This document shows positions 32,971 through 42,309 of a DNA stretch of 55,272 nucleotides, in pieces. The notes beneath the pieces were generated by a model. It ran no database searches, was not told the origin of the DNA, and saw nothing but the letters and a program-made list of their open reading frames with translations. Location: the IMG/VR virus record IMGVR_UViG_3300031355_000070, positions 1 through 55,272 of that record, one strand, 5' to 3'. Made by a program: the position numbers and the translations under genes. The stretch is from a virus. The number at the start of each line of letters is the position of its first letter. Position 1 is the stretch's first letter.

Positions 32971-33681
32971 ATGGCTAGAAAATTAAAAGATATTTCGATA
33001 GAGGAACTTTCACTTTGTAAAAGCCCTGCTAATCGGAAAGAGTTCTATATTCTAAAACAGGAGAAGTTAAAAATGGAAGAATTATTGAAAATTCTGAAGA
33101 AGATTTTGGGGGACGAAACAATCGATGATAGCTCTGTCGAGAAAATAAAGGCGCTTCCTGAAGATAAGGTTGACGAAATCAGGAAGGCTCTTGAAGAAGT
33201 CGAAGGGTATCGAGATGCTTTTGGCCCAACATTGGATGAGGCTTTCTTGTCGCTTGCGAAGAGTGCGACTTATGATTACCCGGAAAAGGAATCTATACTT
33301 GATTTCGAGGACGTAGAGAAGGCTGGAGCATCGCTTTCAAAGGCAACAATCGCACAACTGAAGAAAATTCAGGAAATTATTGTGAAGCTTATTGGTGAAA
33401 AGACCGAGAAGTTCAAGGGCGAAGATGGCAAGAAGCTGCCTGATGAAATCGTGAAAAGACTTGAAAGACTTGATGAACTTGAGAAGGCTGATAAAGAGAG
33501 AGTGAAGAAAGAGGCTGAAGAGGAGCAGAAACAGAAGGATGAGGATATCGAGAATCTTAAAAAAGATGTCGAGGATCTCAAGAAAGTCAAAGGAACGAAA
33601 AAAAGCATCGAAGGTCAAGACAAAGACGCTGATGATGACGATGAGAAGGATCCCTTCCCATCAATACCAGTAATGAGATAG
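32971..33681 (+). CDS. Scaffold-like / XkdF-associated head protein
   Basis: 236 residues with AGGAGG site. The N-terminus ISIEELSLCKSPANRKEFYILK resembles the cleavage-site region of XkdF-type proteins (..VDKPANxxxFxxLK). The rest is a highly charged coiled coil with an acidic tail, typical of scaffolds. Directly upstream of the capsid gene. Confidence 0.65.
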   Translation: MARKLKDISIEELSLCKSPANRKEFYILKQEKLKMEELLKILKKILGDETIDDSSVEKIKALPEDKVDEIRKALEEVEGYRDAFGPTLDEAFLSLAKSATYDYPEKESILDFEDVEKAGASLSKATIAQLKKIQEIIVKLIGEKTEKFKGEDGKKLPDEIVKRLERLDELEKADKERVKKEAEEEQKQKDEDIENLKKDVEDLKKVKGTKKSIEGQDKDADDDDEKDPFPSIPVMR

Positions 33682-33705
33682 AAAAATTTTACGGAGGATT
33701 AAACT

Positions 33706-34821
33706 ATGAAAGATACGAAGGATTTGCTCAAAAAGAAAAGAATTGAGAAGTATAATCTGATTTCCCTGCCGACTATTGACCTGCCACCCGAAGAAGCCGA
33801 TAAGTTTATCGACTGTATTGTTGACGAATCGGTAATGAAGAACTATGCCAGAATTGAGAAGATGTCAAAGCCTACAAAGCGCATTCGTCATTTGGGTTTC
33901 GGCGATGGCCATTTCCTATATCCGGCTGATGCTTTCGATGAGAGCGACTACAAAAAACAGTGGACTCACAATCTCATAACCATCACCGCTCAGGAATTCA
34001 GAGGATGCGTACCCGTATATGATAGCGATCTTGAAGAAGGGCTGGAGGGTGCTGCATATAAGACCCATCTCATGTCGATAATTGCCAGGAAAACAGCTAA
34101 TGAATTGGAATACGCAAGCTATATGGCTGACACACATGGCACTAATGCCTGGTGTCCTAGTAATATAGAAAGCAAGTTTGATGGCTGGCGTTATATCATA
34201 AACAATAGCCAGGTTGGAGATCAGTATTACAACTCGGTTTGCGGAGCGGCACACATCAAGAGTGCATGTTTATGCGAAAGCGGAGCGGCCTGCGAGAGCG
34301 GTAATGAAGCTGCAGGTGCTCATTTCGAGATGGCTGGAAAGATTGCAGAACAGGCTACTGTCGCACCGTTTAATTTGGAGATCAAATACGGGATGATGCT
34401 GAAGAATATGCCCTCGAAGTATAAGGCTGGCGGATTGAAGGATATGGCATTTCTAAATTCTGATCTTGTTACGCAGGACTACCTGATGGCACTTGAGCGC
34501 AGAGGCACACCGCTCGGAGATGCGGTAATCACAGACGACGGCTTTAACCGCTATCATAAAGTTCCCATTGTTGATGTTCCACTTATGCCTACCAATCTTG
34601 GGGGTTTTCCAGATTATGGAACGCTTGGCGGAGAATATACAGATGCGATATTGACTCCGAAGAATAACCTGATCATCGGAATCCAGAGACAGATCAAGAT
34701 TGAGCCCGAGAGAAGCGCAGCAGATGAATGCACCTATTACTATTATTCTATGAAAGTTGGAGTGGCAATTGAGAACGTAAATGCGATAGTGTTCGTGAAG
34801 TGCCTGGAGCACAAATGTTAG
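33706..34821 (+). CDS. Major capsid protein (HK97-fold, inferred)
   Basis: 371 residues with GGAGG site. Position after scaffold and before connectors, length, and segments such as VPVYDSDLEEGLEG, KTANELEYASYMADT, YLMALERRGTPLGD and VPIVDVPLMP fit the HK97-type capsid protein of PBSX-like phages. A Cys-rich insertion (six Cys in and around residues 158-200) is unusual and could cross-link or bind metal. Confidence 0.75.
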   Translation: MKDTKDLLKKKRIEKYNLISLPTIDLPPEEADKFIDCIVDESVMKNYARIEKMSKPTKRIRHLGFGDGHFLYPADAFDESDYKKQWTHNLITITAQEFRGCVPVYDSDLEEGLEGAAYKTHLMSIIARKTANELEYASYMADTHGTNAWCPSNIESKFDGWRYIINNSQVGDQYYNSVCGAAHIKSACLCESGAACESGNEAAGAHFEMAGKIAEQATVAPFNLEIKYGMMLKNMPSKYKAGGLKDMAFLNSDLVTQDYLMALERRGTPLGDAVITDDGFNRYHKVPIVDVPLMPTNLGGFPDYGTLGGEYTDAILTPKNNLIIGIQRQIKIEPERSAADECTYYYYSMKVGVAIENVNAIVFVKCLEHKC

Positions 34822-35123
34822 CAGTAGTCACTAATTTTGGAAGGCCGAGAGTATTTCCCTCATGCCAGGGTAACCTGTGGCTTAACAGGCTTACTCCCAT
34901 AGAAGTAAGAGATCCGAATCTCATTAAGCAGTTGCAGAATTATAGCAAGCGCAGAGACATACAGTTGGAAGTTAAAGTAATCGAAGAGGTTAGAGCAGAT
35001 TATTCAAAATTCAAAATACAGCAATTGCGTTCTATGGCTTCGGCAAAGGGAATCTCTGGGGTTTTCAAATTGACGAAGAAAATATTGATTGAAAAATTGG
35101 AGGAAAAAAATGGAATATCCTAA
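34815..35123 (+). CDS. Small protein with SAP/Rho-N-like C-terminus
   Basis: 102 residues from the ATG at 34815, overlapping the capsid stop. The C-terminal DYSKFKIQQLRSMASAKGIS...LTKKILIEKLEE is the helix-turn-helix of SAP/Rho N-terminal domains. Such proteins often follow capsid genes. Likely a head or connector accessory. Confidence 0.6.
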   Translation: MLAVVTNFGRPRVFPSCQGNLWLNRLTPIEVRDPNLIKQLQNYSKRRDIQLEVKVIEEVRADYSKFKIQQLRSMASAKGISGVFKLTKKILIEKLEEKNGIS

Positions 35124-35907
35124 AGTTTTAGATAATGATGATGCCCACCAACCTGAACTGATCTGGCGTGATTTTGCGATGCATAATTTGCATATTCAGC
35201 ACGATAAGCTTCAATGGCTTAAAGATATCGTTGATATCATGGACGCTCATAGATTCGAGGATGACTTCTGTAATACCCCCTGCCTTGTCACCGAAGATGG
35301 CTGTGGAACTTGGGAAATTAATGAAATGCCCAGAACGTCAGGATTAATAGCTCCTGTCTGTAACGATATGGTTAATGGCGTGTTGGTATTGACCACAGGC
35401 GGCGATGCCGATGATTATGGAGAGCTAGTTCAAGCCTGTGAATGCTGGAAGCTATCTAATTGTTATCCGCTATATGCAGAGATTCGATTCAAGCTTAGCG
35501 ATGCCATAAACTCTGCCTCTTGGTTTGGGCTTGTGACAGGAGAATCTTATTTTGTTGCCCCTAATGATTATGTTGTTTTCCTTAATGACGATGGGAACGC
35601 TAATCTGGGTTTTGCAAATGAAATTACTGGAGGAGCACCTACAGCAACAGATACGGGAGTAGACTTGGTGGCACTTGATTGGTACAGACTCGGATTTCAC
35701 TGGGATGGAGCTGGGACTTTACATTGGTTTGTGATTGAAGATGGCGATTATCCTCAGACTGTACTTGCCACAGGCGTACACACTACTAATATTCCTACAA
35801 CAGAACTTCAGCTTGGCTTTGGTATTCAACAGGGAGCAGCGGCTAAGGGAGCAGTATCGATGTATATCGATTACGTGAAATGTGCACAGAAGCGGGTGAT
35901 TGGATGA
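35110..35907 (+). CDS. Virion decoration protein, lectin-like
   Basis: 265 residues from the ATG at 35110 (GGAGG 8 bases upstream). After ~70 residues, a LamG/concanavalin-like sandwich: ECWKLSNCYPLYAEIRFKL, WFGLVTGESYF, LDWYRLGFHWDGAGTLHWF and LQLGFGIQQGAAAKGAVSM. This pattern occurs in phage capsid or neck decoration proteins that bind surface glycans. Confidence 0.65.
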   Translation: MEYPKVLDNDDAHQPELIWRDFAMHNLHIQHDKLQWLKDIVDIMDAHRFEDDFCNTPCLVTEDGCGTWEINEMPRTSGLIAPVCNDMVNGVLVLTTGGDADDYGELVQACECWKLSNCYPLYAEIRFKLSDAINSASWFGLVTGESYFVAPNDYVVFLNDDGNANLGFANEITGGAPTATDTGVDLVALDWYRLGFHWDGAGTLHWFVIEDGDYPQTVLATGVHTTNIPTTELQLGFGIQQGAAAKGAVSMYIDYVKCAQKRVIG

Positions 35908-35954
35908 GAAGATATGCGATTCCTATAATAGCTCATTGTTCATCTGGATGTTAA
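35904..35954 (+). CDS. Possible 16-residue leader peptide
   Basis: ATGA overlap with the previous stop; MRRYAIPIIAHCSSGC then TAA. It ends five bases before folded element E5, so it could couple translation to that hairpin. Very short; may not be made. Confidence 0.2.
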   Translation: MRRYAIPIIAHCSSGC

Positions 35955-35958
35955 TTAA

Positions 35959-35988
35959 GGGGCTGTAGACTTCACGGTTTGCAGCCCC
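35959..35988 (+). other. Intercistronic folded element E5
   Basis: GGGGCTGTAGAC (35959-35970) pairs with GGTTTGCAGCCCC's 12 positions (35977-35988), two wobbles, six-base loop. No T-tract. The connector gene follows with CATAAGGAG. Confidence 0.6.
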
Positions 35989-36022
35989 ATTCTATAACCT
36001 ATCTTTTCATAAGGAGTCCCTC

Positions 36023-36679
36023 ATGCCTGAATCAGGAGAATACTGTGGAGACTATATTTGCTCTTCAGATATCGATAATTGGGCTAGCGGATCTGATTAC
36101 GATGATTGGAAAGCCATAATCGATAAGGTCGAGCAGCTGATTGACAAGGTTTGCCATACCCATTTCGGAGGGGAAGAATTCGATATCAAGATTAATGGCA
36201 ACGACAAGAACAGGCTTTTCCTTCCACTCAAGTCAGACATTATCACAGTAACTCATGTATATGTTTCTTGCATTGAGATGCCTGATTCCTGGTATACATG
36301 GGATAAGAATTCCATATTCCTTGACCCTTGCACTTCCGGCTCTGGTGGCGCTTTCGATCCGGAACTGATGTATAGACTGGCTTCTGTCTATGAGGCTGGT
36401 ATATTTCCCAGAGGCTATAACAACATCTGGATTCAGGGAACTTACGGCGATGAGGGCGATGTGCCGGAGGCAATAAAGCAGGCTGCCATAATCTTGGCCG
36501 AGTGGGAGAACGATCCGTCGCTTTATTCTAATATCTCTTACAAGAAATCCGAGAAAATAGGAGACTATGCTTATACGAACCTTGCCGGCTCACAGGATGA
36601 GATTCTAACTGGCATCTTGGAGGCTGATCAGTTCCTGCGCCTGTACATCAAGAAGAAGCCCATAATAATGGCACCATGA
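36023..36679 (+). CDS. Head-tail connector protein
   Basis: 218 residues with AAGGAG site. Helical pattern and end segment PEAIKQAAIILAEWENDPSLY...KSEKIGDYAYTN match gp6/gp15-type connector adaptors that sit under the portal. The other neck genes are 13 kb downstream because a cargo cassette intervenes. Confidence 0.75.
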   Translation: MPESGEYCGDYICSSDIDNWASGSDYDDWKAIIDKVEQLIDKVCHTHFGGEEFDIKINGNDKNRLFLPLKSDIITVTHVYVSCIEMPDSWYTWDKNSIFLDPCTSGSGGAFDPELMYRLASVYEAGIFPRGYNNIWIQGTYGDEGDVPEAIKQAAIILAEWENDPSLYSNISYKKSEKIGDYAYTNLAGSQDEILTGILEADQFLRLYIKKKPIIMAP

Positions 36680-36680
36680 T

Positions 36681-37409
36681 ATGGTTATTAATGAGAAAAG
36701 GCATCCATTCCATCCGGAAAAATACGTATTCAAGGCTGAAAAACTAAGCAATCGCTATCTGATAGAAATATTGCCCGATAACAGTTGGAAGGACAAGGAT
36801 TGCTATATCATAGGTGGCGGTCCGAGTCTTGAGGATTTCGACTGGTCTTTGCTCCGGGGCAAGCGTACGATAGGCATAAACAGGGTATTCGAGAAGTTCG
36901 ACCCAACCATCATCTTCTCAATGGACACCAGATATCTAAACTGGATTCTGATAAACCAATACGGTGTTGATGCCCGTTCAAAATTCCAAAAGTCAAAAGC
37001 TTATAAGGTCTGGCTTTGTACGTATAACTGCAAACTGCCAGAAGATATCTTTATCATTCCAGTCTATATGAACTACTCAAAAGGCTTCAAGGCCTTTCCC
37101 ATAACAATGAAAGACGGCATAGGTCATGGCAATAATTCCGGCTACGGGGCTCTGAACCTAGCTGCATGCTTAGGGGTCAAGCAAATCTATCTTCTAGGCT
37201 TCGATATGAGGTGCAATGGCAAAAAGACACACTGGCATAATGGACATAAAAGCCCGATGAAATCGAGCGTGCTAGAAAACTATAAGAAATATTTCAACCA
37301 TGCTGCGAACGAAATCAAAAATAAAACAAAGATTAAGGTGATTAATCTGAATCCTGATTCGGCATTGGATTGTTTTCCTAAAAAAGATTATCATGAGGTG
37401 TTGCAATGA
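36681..37409 (+). CDS. DUF115/MAF-like glycosyltransferase
   Basis: 242 residues. CYIIGGGPSLEDFDW, TIGINRVFEKFDPTIIFSMD, GIGHGNNSGYGALNLAACLG and IYLLGFDM form the Rossmann pattern of the MAF/DUF115 and sialyltransferase-like family that adds nonulosonic acids or related sugars. First gene of the glycan cassette; base composition is still like the phage core. Confidence 0.65.
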   Translation: MVINEKRHPFHPEKYVFKAEKLSNRYLIEILPDNSWKDKDCYIIGGGPSLEDFDWSLLRGKRTIGINRVFEKFDPTIIFSMDTRYLNWILINQYGVDARSKFQKSKAYKVWLCTYNCKLPEDIFIIPVYMNYSKGFKAFPITMKDGIGHGNNSGYGALNLAACLGVKQIYLLGFDMRCNGKKTHWHNGHKSPMKSSVLENYKKYFNHAANEIKNKTKIKVINLNPDSALDCFPKKDYHEVLQ

Positions 37410-37756
37410 AAAAAGGGAAAATATGGGGAACTACCGAGCTATTGTTCTGCAACAAGACTGTTGCTATACATTTTCTTAATATCAAGAAAGGTGGCTATTG
37501 CTCGAAACATATGCATAACTGCAAGTCGAACATATTTTATGTCATTTCGGGAAATTTAAAATTAACTGTCTGGACTCATGAAGGCGTGAAAGATGAGACG
37601 GTATTATGGCAGGGGGAGCAAACCGAGATACAGCCTGGGGTGTTACATCAATTCAAAGCATTGACAGATGTGATGTGTCTTGAGATGTATGAGGTTAAAT
37701 TTCACGACGAAGACATTGAACGAGAATCAATCGGTGGCATGGATAAGGCAAAATGA
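37406..37756 (+). CDS. Cupin-domain sugar enzyme
   Basis: 116 residues, ATGA overlap. KHMHNCKSNIFYVISG (His35, His37) and IQPGVLHQF (His81) are the two cupin motifs, close to the type-II mannose-6-phosphate isomerase-like cupins. It may epimerise or isomerise a sugar for the cassette; substrate unknown. Confidence 0.7.
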   Translation: MKKGKIWGTTELLFCNKTVAIHFLNIKKGGYCSKHMHNCKSNIFYVISGNLKLTVWTHEGVKDETVLWQGEQTEIQPGVLHQFKALTDVMCLEMYEVKFHDEDIERESIGGMDKAK

Positions 37757-38637
37757 AAATTTGCATCTACAGCAAGACACCTTTGGCTGCATCTCCGTGG
37801 GAACTGTACAAGGCGTTGAAAAAGTACACGAATCACGAAGTAGCATATATTAATGAAAGAAACAGATATAATGATGGCCGGATATTCCCTTTTCACTTGC
37901 TCTGGAATTCAAATAATGGCACAGCTAGCAAAGCGTTGGATGAAAGTAATCTCTGGCATGTGCATAATTATTTGAGTCCAGTATTGACCCAGCATAAGAA
38001 TTCGCAGAAAGTGCTTGCCCAGTTCCATTCTCTGCCGCGGCTTGGGAACTGGAGGGAGCTGATGTCATTTGCGGATGCTAAATATACCATTGACCAACCA
38101 TTGCAGCTAAAGGAATATAATCTCAAAGGCCTGCCAAACATAATTGATCCAGATGAATATAGACCTATAAAGAGGCAATCAAAAGTGAGGATAGCTTTCG
38201 CACCGACTACCAGGGCTTCGGCTGGCAGCATAATAAGCAAGGGCTATTATGAAGTGAAGGGAAGATTGGATTTAGTCGCATCAAAAAGAGATGTTGATAT
38301 TGAATGGATCGAGAGGTTACCATATGAGGAAAATTTGAAGCGGAAGCAAAGGTCTGATATACTTATCGACGATGTTGTCACTGGCAATTGGCACAGGACA
38401 AGCCTTGAAGGACTGTGTTTCGGTTGCATTGTGCTTAATCGGAATGAAAGCATGCCGTTTGTTTATGCTGATTTGGATTCACTTGAGGCCACGCTGATAA
38501 ATTTAGTTGATAACGTAGCGAACATAAGATGCCTACAGGAATATTCTCGACTTTGGATTCTGCAAAATTGGCATCCAATTGAAAGATTAAAACCTTACAT
38601 ATCTGCATATAAGGAATTATTAGATGAAAAAAATTGA
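37753..38637 (+). CDS. GT-B glycosyltransferase
   Basis: 294 residues, ATGA overlap. MKICIYSKTPLAASPWELYKAL, LWHVHNYLS, VLAQFHSLPR and RIAFAPTTRASAG then SDILIDDVVTGNWHRTSLEGLCFGCIVL give a GT-B fold with the conserved donor-site Glu (SLEG). Confidence 0.7.
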   Translation: MKICIYSKTPLAASPWELYKALKKYTNHEVAYINERNRYNDGRIFPFHLLWNSNNGTASKALDESNLWHVHNYLSPVLTQHKNSQKVLAQFHSLPRLGNWRELMSFADAKYTIDQPLQLKEYNLKGLPNIIDPDEYRPIKRQSKVRIAFAPTTRASAGSIISKGYYEVKGRLDLVASKRDVDIEWIERLPYEENLKRKQRSDILIDDVVTGNWHRTSLEGLCFGCIVLNRNESMPFVYADLDSLEATLINLVDNVANIRCLQEYSRLWILQNWHPIERLKPYISAYKELLDEKN

Positions 38638-39292
38638 TCTGATAATCCCGACTAGAAATCGTTGGGATAAATTACAGCGATGCTTGAAGTCTATCCCAAA
38701 GCAAATCCCAGGACTTATCCTTAATGTTATTGTTGTATGCGACGGAGACAAAGAAACGGCACGCAAACTCTTGACTTCAAATAATGGTTTAGTAGACCGG
38801 GTAATTTTCGTACGCGATCACAGTGGCTCAGTTTACTGTCGTAATCTTGTGACCCAAACCGTAGAAGACGCACTGCTTTATGCGGTTGATGATATAGAAT
38901 TCTTGCCAAATTCGATTTCGATTGCCGCGGAGAAGATGCGGAAGATTTTTCCAGATGAAGATGGGGTTGTGGGCTTTAAAATAGCAAATGGTCATTCACA
39001 AAGCAAGGCTGGAGTAGCCATTGTCGGTCAGAAATTTTTGTGCCGTTACCCTCAGAAAAAACTTTTCTATCCTAAATATTTCCATTTCTCATGCCAGGAA
39101 ATCGAGTGCCTAGCCGTAAAGCTAGGGAAATTGCATTTTGAAACAAAAGCTGGGATAAATCATTATCATCCGGGTTTCTATAAATCAGAAAGTGATAATA
39201 CTCACGCAGAGGCCAGGATATTCAGAAGGAAAGACCAAAAGATGTCGTTAGAACGTAAAGCAAAGGGATTGATTTGGGGCGATAATGAATAA
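38624..39292 (+). CDS. GT2-family glycosyltransferase
   Basis: 222 residues. IDLIIPTRNRWDKLQRCLKSI and VVCDGDKETA at the N-terminus, AVDDIEFLP as the metal-binding motif, then CQEIECLAVKLG. A GT-A (family 2) enzyme. Overlaps the previous gene by 14 bases. Confidence 0.75.
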   Translation: MKKIDLIIPTRNRWDKLQRCLKSIPKQIPGLILNVIVVCDGDKETARKLLTSNNGLVDRVIFVRDHSGSVYCRNLVTQTVEDALLYAVDDIEFLPNSISIAAEKMRKIFPDEDGVVGFKIANGHSQSKAGVAIVGQKFLCRYPQKKLFYPKYFHFSCQEIECLAVKLGKLHFETKAGINHYHPGFYKSESDNTHAEARIFRRKDQKMSLERKAKGLIWGDNE

Positions 39293-40031
39293 ATGTGATT
39301 ATTATGTGCAGGTATTGTTTAATGTGAAAATGCCTCATCTCGGTAACAATACCAATCCTGATTGGCTTGATTATAGGCTAGAGCTTTTCCAGCGATATAC
39401 ACTCAGATCCTTGCTTAATCAGACTGACAATAATTTTCGTGTCTGGATGACTTGTTTGGAAGAATCGGAAAGTATTCTTACTCCGAAAGTTAAGGCCATG
39501 AAAGCAAAGCATCCGGAAATGGATATTGTTGACTTTGTGTTTGATGAGAATAAAAAGATTTCATATCTTGAGAATAATAACAAATCGCTATATTTCCTGA
39601 AGATTGATTCGGATGATCTATATCATAGAGATGTTGTGAGGAAAACTAAAGAGATATTAAGTCCCATGCACGACATCCCAATGCTCATGTTCTGCAATGG
39701 CTATATATATGATATTCGTACAGGGAAAATGTCAACATTTGTTAGGTGGTCAATACCGAATATTGCCATAAAATACAGTCCTGGAACTTTCAATAAAAAG
39801 AGCTTTTATGATCGTTGCAGATGTGATTTGACGAAAGTAAGGAATCGATTTAATCCAATAATAATCAAAGACAGAATGGTTTGCTGTCTGGACCACAAGA
39901 TGAATCTTCATATTGATCCGAGAAGGAAAGGGATTGAAATTGGCAAGAGAACAGGTCAGGGTTATTCTATACCACAGGATAAAACACCAGGAATACTCGA
40001 AGAATTCGGCATCCAGAGAGTAGCAACATGA
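39285..40031 (+). CDS. Putative rhamnosyltransferase-like glycosyltransferase
   Basis: 248 residues. VLFNVKMPH...DWLDYRLELFQRYTLRSLLNQTDNNFRVWM is the start of the putative rhamnosyltransferase family; KIDSDDLYH is the metal site. Overlaps both neighbours. Confidence 0.65.
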   Translation: MNKCDYYVQVLFNVKMPHLGNNTNPDWLDYRLELFQRYTLRSLLNQTDNNFRVWMTCLEESESILTPKVKAMKAKHPEMDIVDFVFDENKKISYLENNNKSLYFLKIDSDDLYHRDVVRKTKEILSPMHDIPMLMFCNGYIYDIRTGKMSTFVRWSIPNIAIKYSPGTFNKKSFYDRCRCDLTKVRNRFNPIIIKDRMVCCLDHKMNLHIDPRRKGIEIGKRTGQGYSIPQDKTPGILEEFGIQRVAT

Positions 40032-40684
40032 ATATTAGCGTAGTGGTCTTGACACACAGACGGTACAGAGGTTTGGATACTATCTTGAAGGCCTGGCTTT
40101 CTGAAACGCCTGACGTCTGGCTTTGCGACTGTGGCCCTGGCTATAAGACCTCGCTACCAGTGAATACAGTATATATCATCCCTGACTGTGGAAGCAAAGC
40201 ACGCCATGCAGCTGCACTTCTCACTTCGGGGGATTTTGTTATCAAGGCCGATGATGATGTCATGCCGTTGCCAGGATTTGTCAATGATCTCCATAATGGA
40301 TGGGTCAAATCTGGCTCCAAAGGAATATGCGGAGTGATAGGCAGGCGCTTCAATGGGGAAAGTTATTATAAGAATACCGCATTCTGTGCATCGAATAAAG
40401 TTAATCAAATCCAGAAAGTTGATTTTGTAGGAGTTGTCACATTCTCGCCAAGAGAATATCTGGCGTTCGATTTGAAAGGCTGTCAGACCCCGATTGAGGA
40501 CTTGTATTGGCAAATGAAGGTTTTCCCGGGCGTTCCGAAATATGTAGTCCCAACCAAGAGATACAAAAATCTTGAATCATCAAGCGATAGCGGCTGTCTT
40601 TTCCATAACGAGAAGGCAAGGGAAATAAGAGAAAAATTCTATCGGGAATGGTATATAAAGAACTATAAAAAGAAGGCAGTATGA
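40028..40684 (+). CDS. GT2-like glycosyltransferase
   Basis: 218 residues. ISVVVLTHRRYRGLDTILKAWL, IKADDDVMPLPGF (DDD metal site) and PIEDLYWQM. Last cassette gene with core-like base composition; from here the DNA becomes much richer in A+T. Confidence 0.7.
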   Translation: MNISVVVLTHRRYRGLDTILKAWLSETPDVWLCDCGPGYKTSLPVNTVYIIPDCGSKARHAAALLTSGDFVIKADDDVMPLPGFVNDLHNGWVKSGSKGICGVIGRRFNGESYYKNTAFCASNKVNQIQKVDFVGVVTFSPREYLAFDLKGCQTPIEDLYWQMKVFPGVPKYVVPTKRYKNLESSSDSGCLFHNEKAREIREKFYREWYIKNYKKKAV

Positions 40685-41592
40685 AAGTTTTTCTTGTTTT
40701 TCCAATGGCTGATGGTCAGACTGGACCAGCGATAAAGCATGCCTTTGAACAATTAGGCCATGAAATTATTTCTGTTGATGCCAGATTGCAGACAAATAAA
40801 ATATATGAAACTTATCAAGAATTTAAGAGTGATTTAGTTTTCTGTACAAAAACTCCAGAAGTGACTAATCAAATAAGAAACATTAAACAGAAGTTCAATC
40901 CAATTATTTGCATGTGGAATCCAGATGCAAGGAAAAGCATTGATAATTGGGCTTCTTTGTTCCCCCTTATAAAACTAGTTGATTTTCATTTTGTGGTAGA
41001 CATAAACCTTATTGATGATTGGAAAAAATTAAATCCAAATACATTCTGGCTTCCGCAGGGATTGCAGGATGAGATTTATAATAGACCAAAAATCATAACC
41101 AAAATAGATATAAAAAAATATTCTTGTGATGTTTCGTTTTGTGGAGATCGAATTGGATCATATCATAAATTTAGAGATAAATATTTAATTCCTATAGAAA
41201 ATATGAAAATAAATTTCAAACATTGGACTGGAATATATAATGAAGAACATAATAAAATGGTTTCATTATCGAAAATTAATTTGGGTTGTTCTGGCTCCAA
41301 TAATGCAAAAATTCGCACTTCAGTATCCGTAAGGGATTATAAAATTATTGGTGCTGGGGGATTTCTCTTGACTGATTCTGGTGGTGGTTTAGATAAAATA
41401 TTCCCTTGCGAAGGCCACAAAAAAATTTTGGATTATTATAATTCACCAAATGATCTTATAAAGAAAATTAAATTCTGGCTACCGAAAAATGAAGAAAGAA
41501 AAAAAATTGCCGAACGGGGTTATGAATGGATTCATAAAAATGCAACTTACGTTCATAGAATTAAATCAGCATTAGATTATATGGGAATTTAA
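40681..41592 (+). CDS. CgeB-like GT-B glycosyltransferase
   Basis: 303 residues, ATGA overlap. NPIICMWNPDARKS, ISVRDY-like TSVSVRDYKIIGAGGFLLTD, then LDYYNSPNDLIKKIKFWL..NEERKKIAERGYEWIHKNATY: the CgeB/DUF3880 glycosyltransferase ending. Strongly A+T-rich. Confidence 0.75.
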   Translation: MKVFLVFPMADGQTGPAIKHAFEQLGHEIISVDARLQTNKIYETYQEFKSDLVFCTKTPEVTNQIRNIKQKFNPIICMWNPDARKSIDNWASLFPLIKLVDFHFVVDINLIDDWKKLNPNTFWLPQGLQDEIYNRPKIITKIDIKKYSCDVSFCGDRIGSYHKFRDKYLIPIENMKINFKHWTGIYNEEHNKMVSLSKINLGCSGSNNAKIRTSVSVRDYKIIGAGGFLLTDSGGGLDKIFPCEGHKKILDYYNSPNDLIKKIKFWLPKNEERKKIAERGYEWIHKNATYVHRIKSALDYMGI

Positions 41593-42309
41593 ATGAGAAT
41601 ATTAATAATTGGAACTGGAAGAGGAGGAACATCTATCACAAAGGAAGTAATCAAAGGATTGGGAATTATAAAATTTTATTATGGTCCACGTCAAATGGAA
41701 GAAGATTGGAATTTCTTCAAAAGAGAAACATTGCCTGAAAATTATGGTACAAAATTGGTTACCCCAAATCCGGGAGTAAATCCAACTCTTTTCACAATTG
41801 AAAATTTAATAAAGCGAATGAAAGAATATCATGATTTATTTTTAATTTTTTCCTTTAGAGAACCTATTGATACATGCATGTCTAAAATAGTTAGAGGGCA
41901 AAAACATTCTGATGGTGGGGATAAGTATTGGGAAAAAATATCTACCGACGGAACAGCCGATGGAGCTATTTTTGCAGTAAGAAAATTGCATGAAATTTAC
42001 AACAAAATTGTGAAATTATTTCCAGAAAGAATATTAGCAGTAAGAATGGAAAAATTAATATTGAATCCCAAAAGAGAAGCAAATAGAATTGCTAAATTTT
42101 TTGGTGCTAAAATAACTAATAAATCATTAGAATTTTATAAATATAATACTAATCCTTACCAAATCAAAAGATATAATGGTAAGCTAGATAAAAACCAAAT
42201 TGGCTTATATAAAAAATGGGAAATATGTTTTAATGGTTATTTCAAAGATAAGAAAGGAATAATTAATAAGTTGAAAAAAGAATTTAAGGATTTAAAATTA
42301 CCATGTTAA
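41593..42309 (+). CDS. PAPS-dependent sulfotransferase
   Basis: 238 residues, abutting the previous stop. GTGRGGTSIT (7-16) is the 5'-phosphosulfate loop and FSFREPIDTCMSKIVRG (Arg89, Ser97) the 3'-phosphate site. Also ILAVRMEKLILNPKREANRIAKFFG typical of the family. It would sulfate a glycan built by the cassette, using host PAPS. Confidence 0.75.
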   Translation: MRILIIGTGRGGTSITKEVIKGLGIIKFYYGPRQMEEDWNFFKRETLPENYGTKLVTPNPGVNPTLFTIENLIKRMKEYHDLFLIFSFREPIDTCMSKIVRGQKHSDGGDKYWEKISTDGTADGAIFAVRKLHEIYNKIVKLFPERILAVRMEKLILNPKREANRIAKFFGAKITNKSLEFYKYNTNPYQIKRYNGKLDKNQIGLYKKWEICFNGYFKDKKGIINKLKKEFKDLKLPC

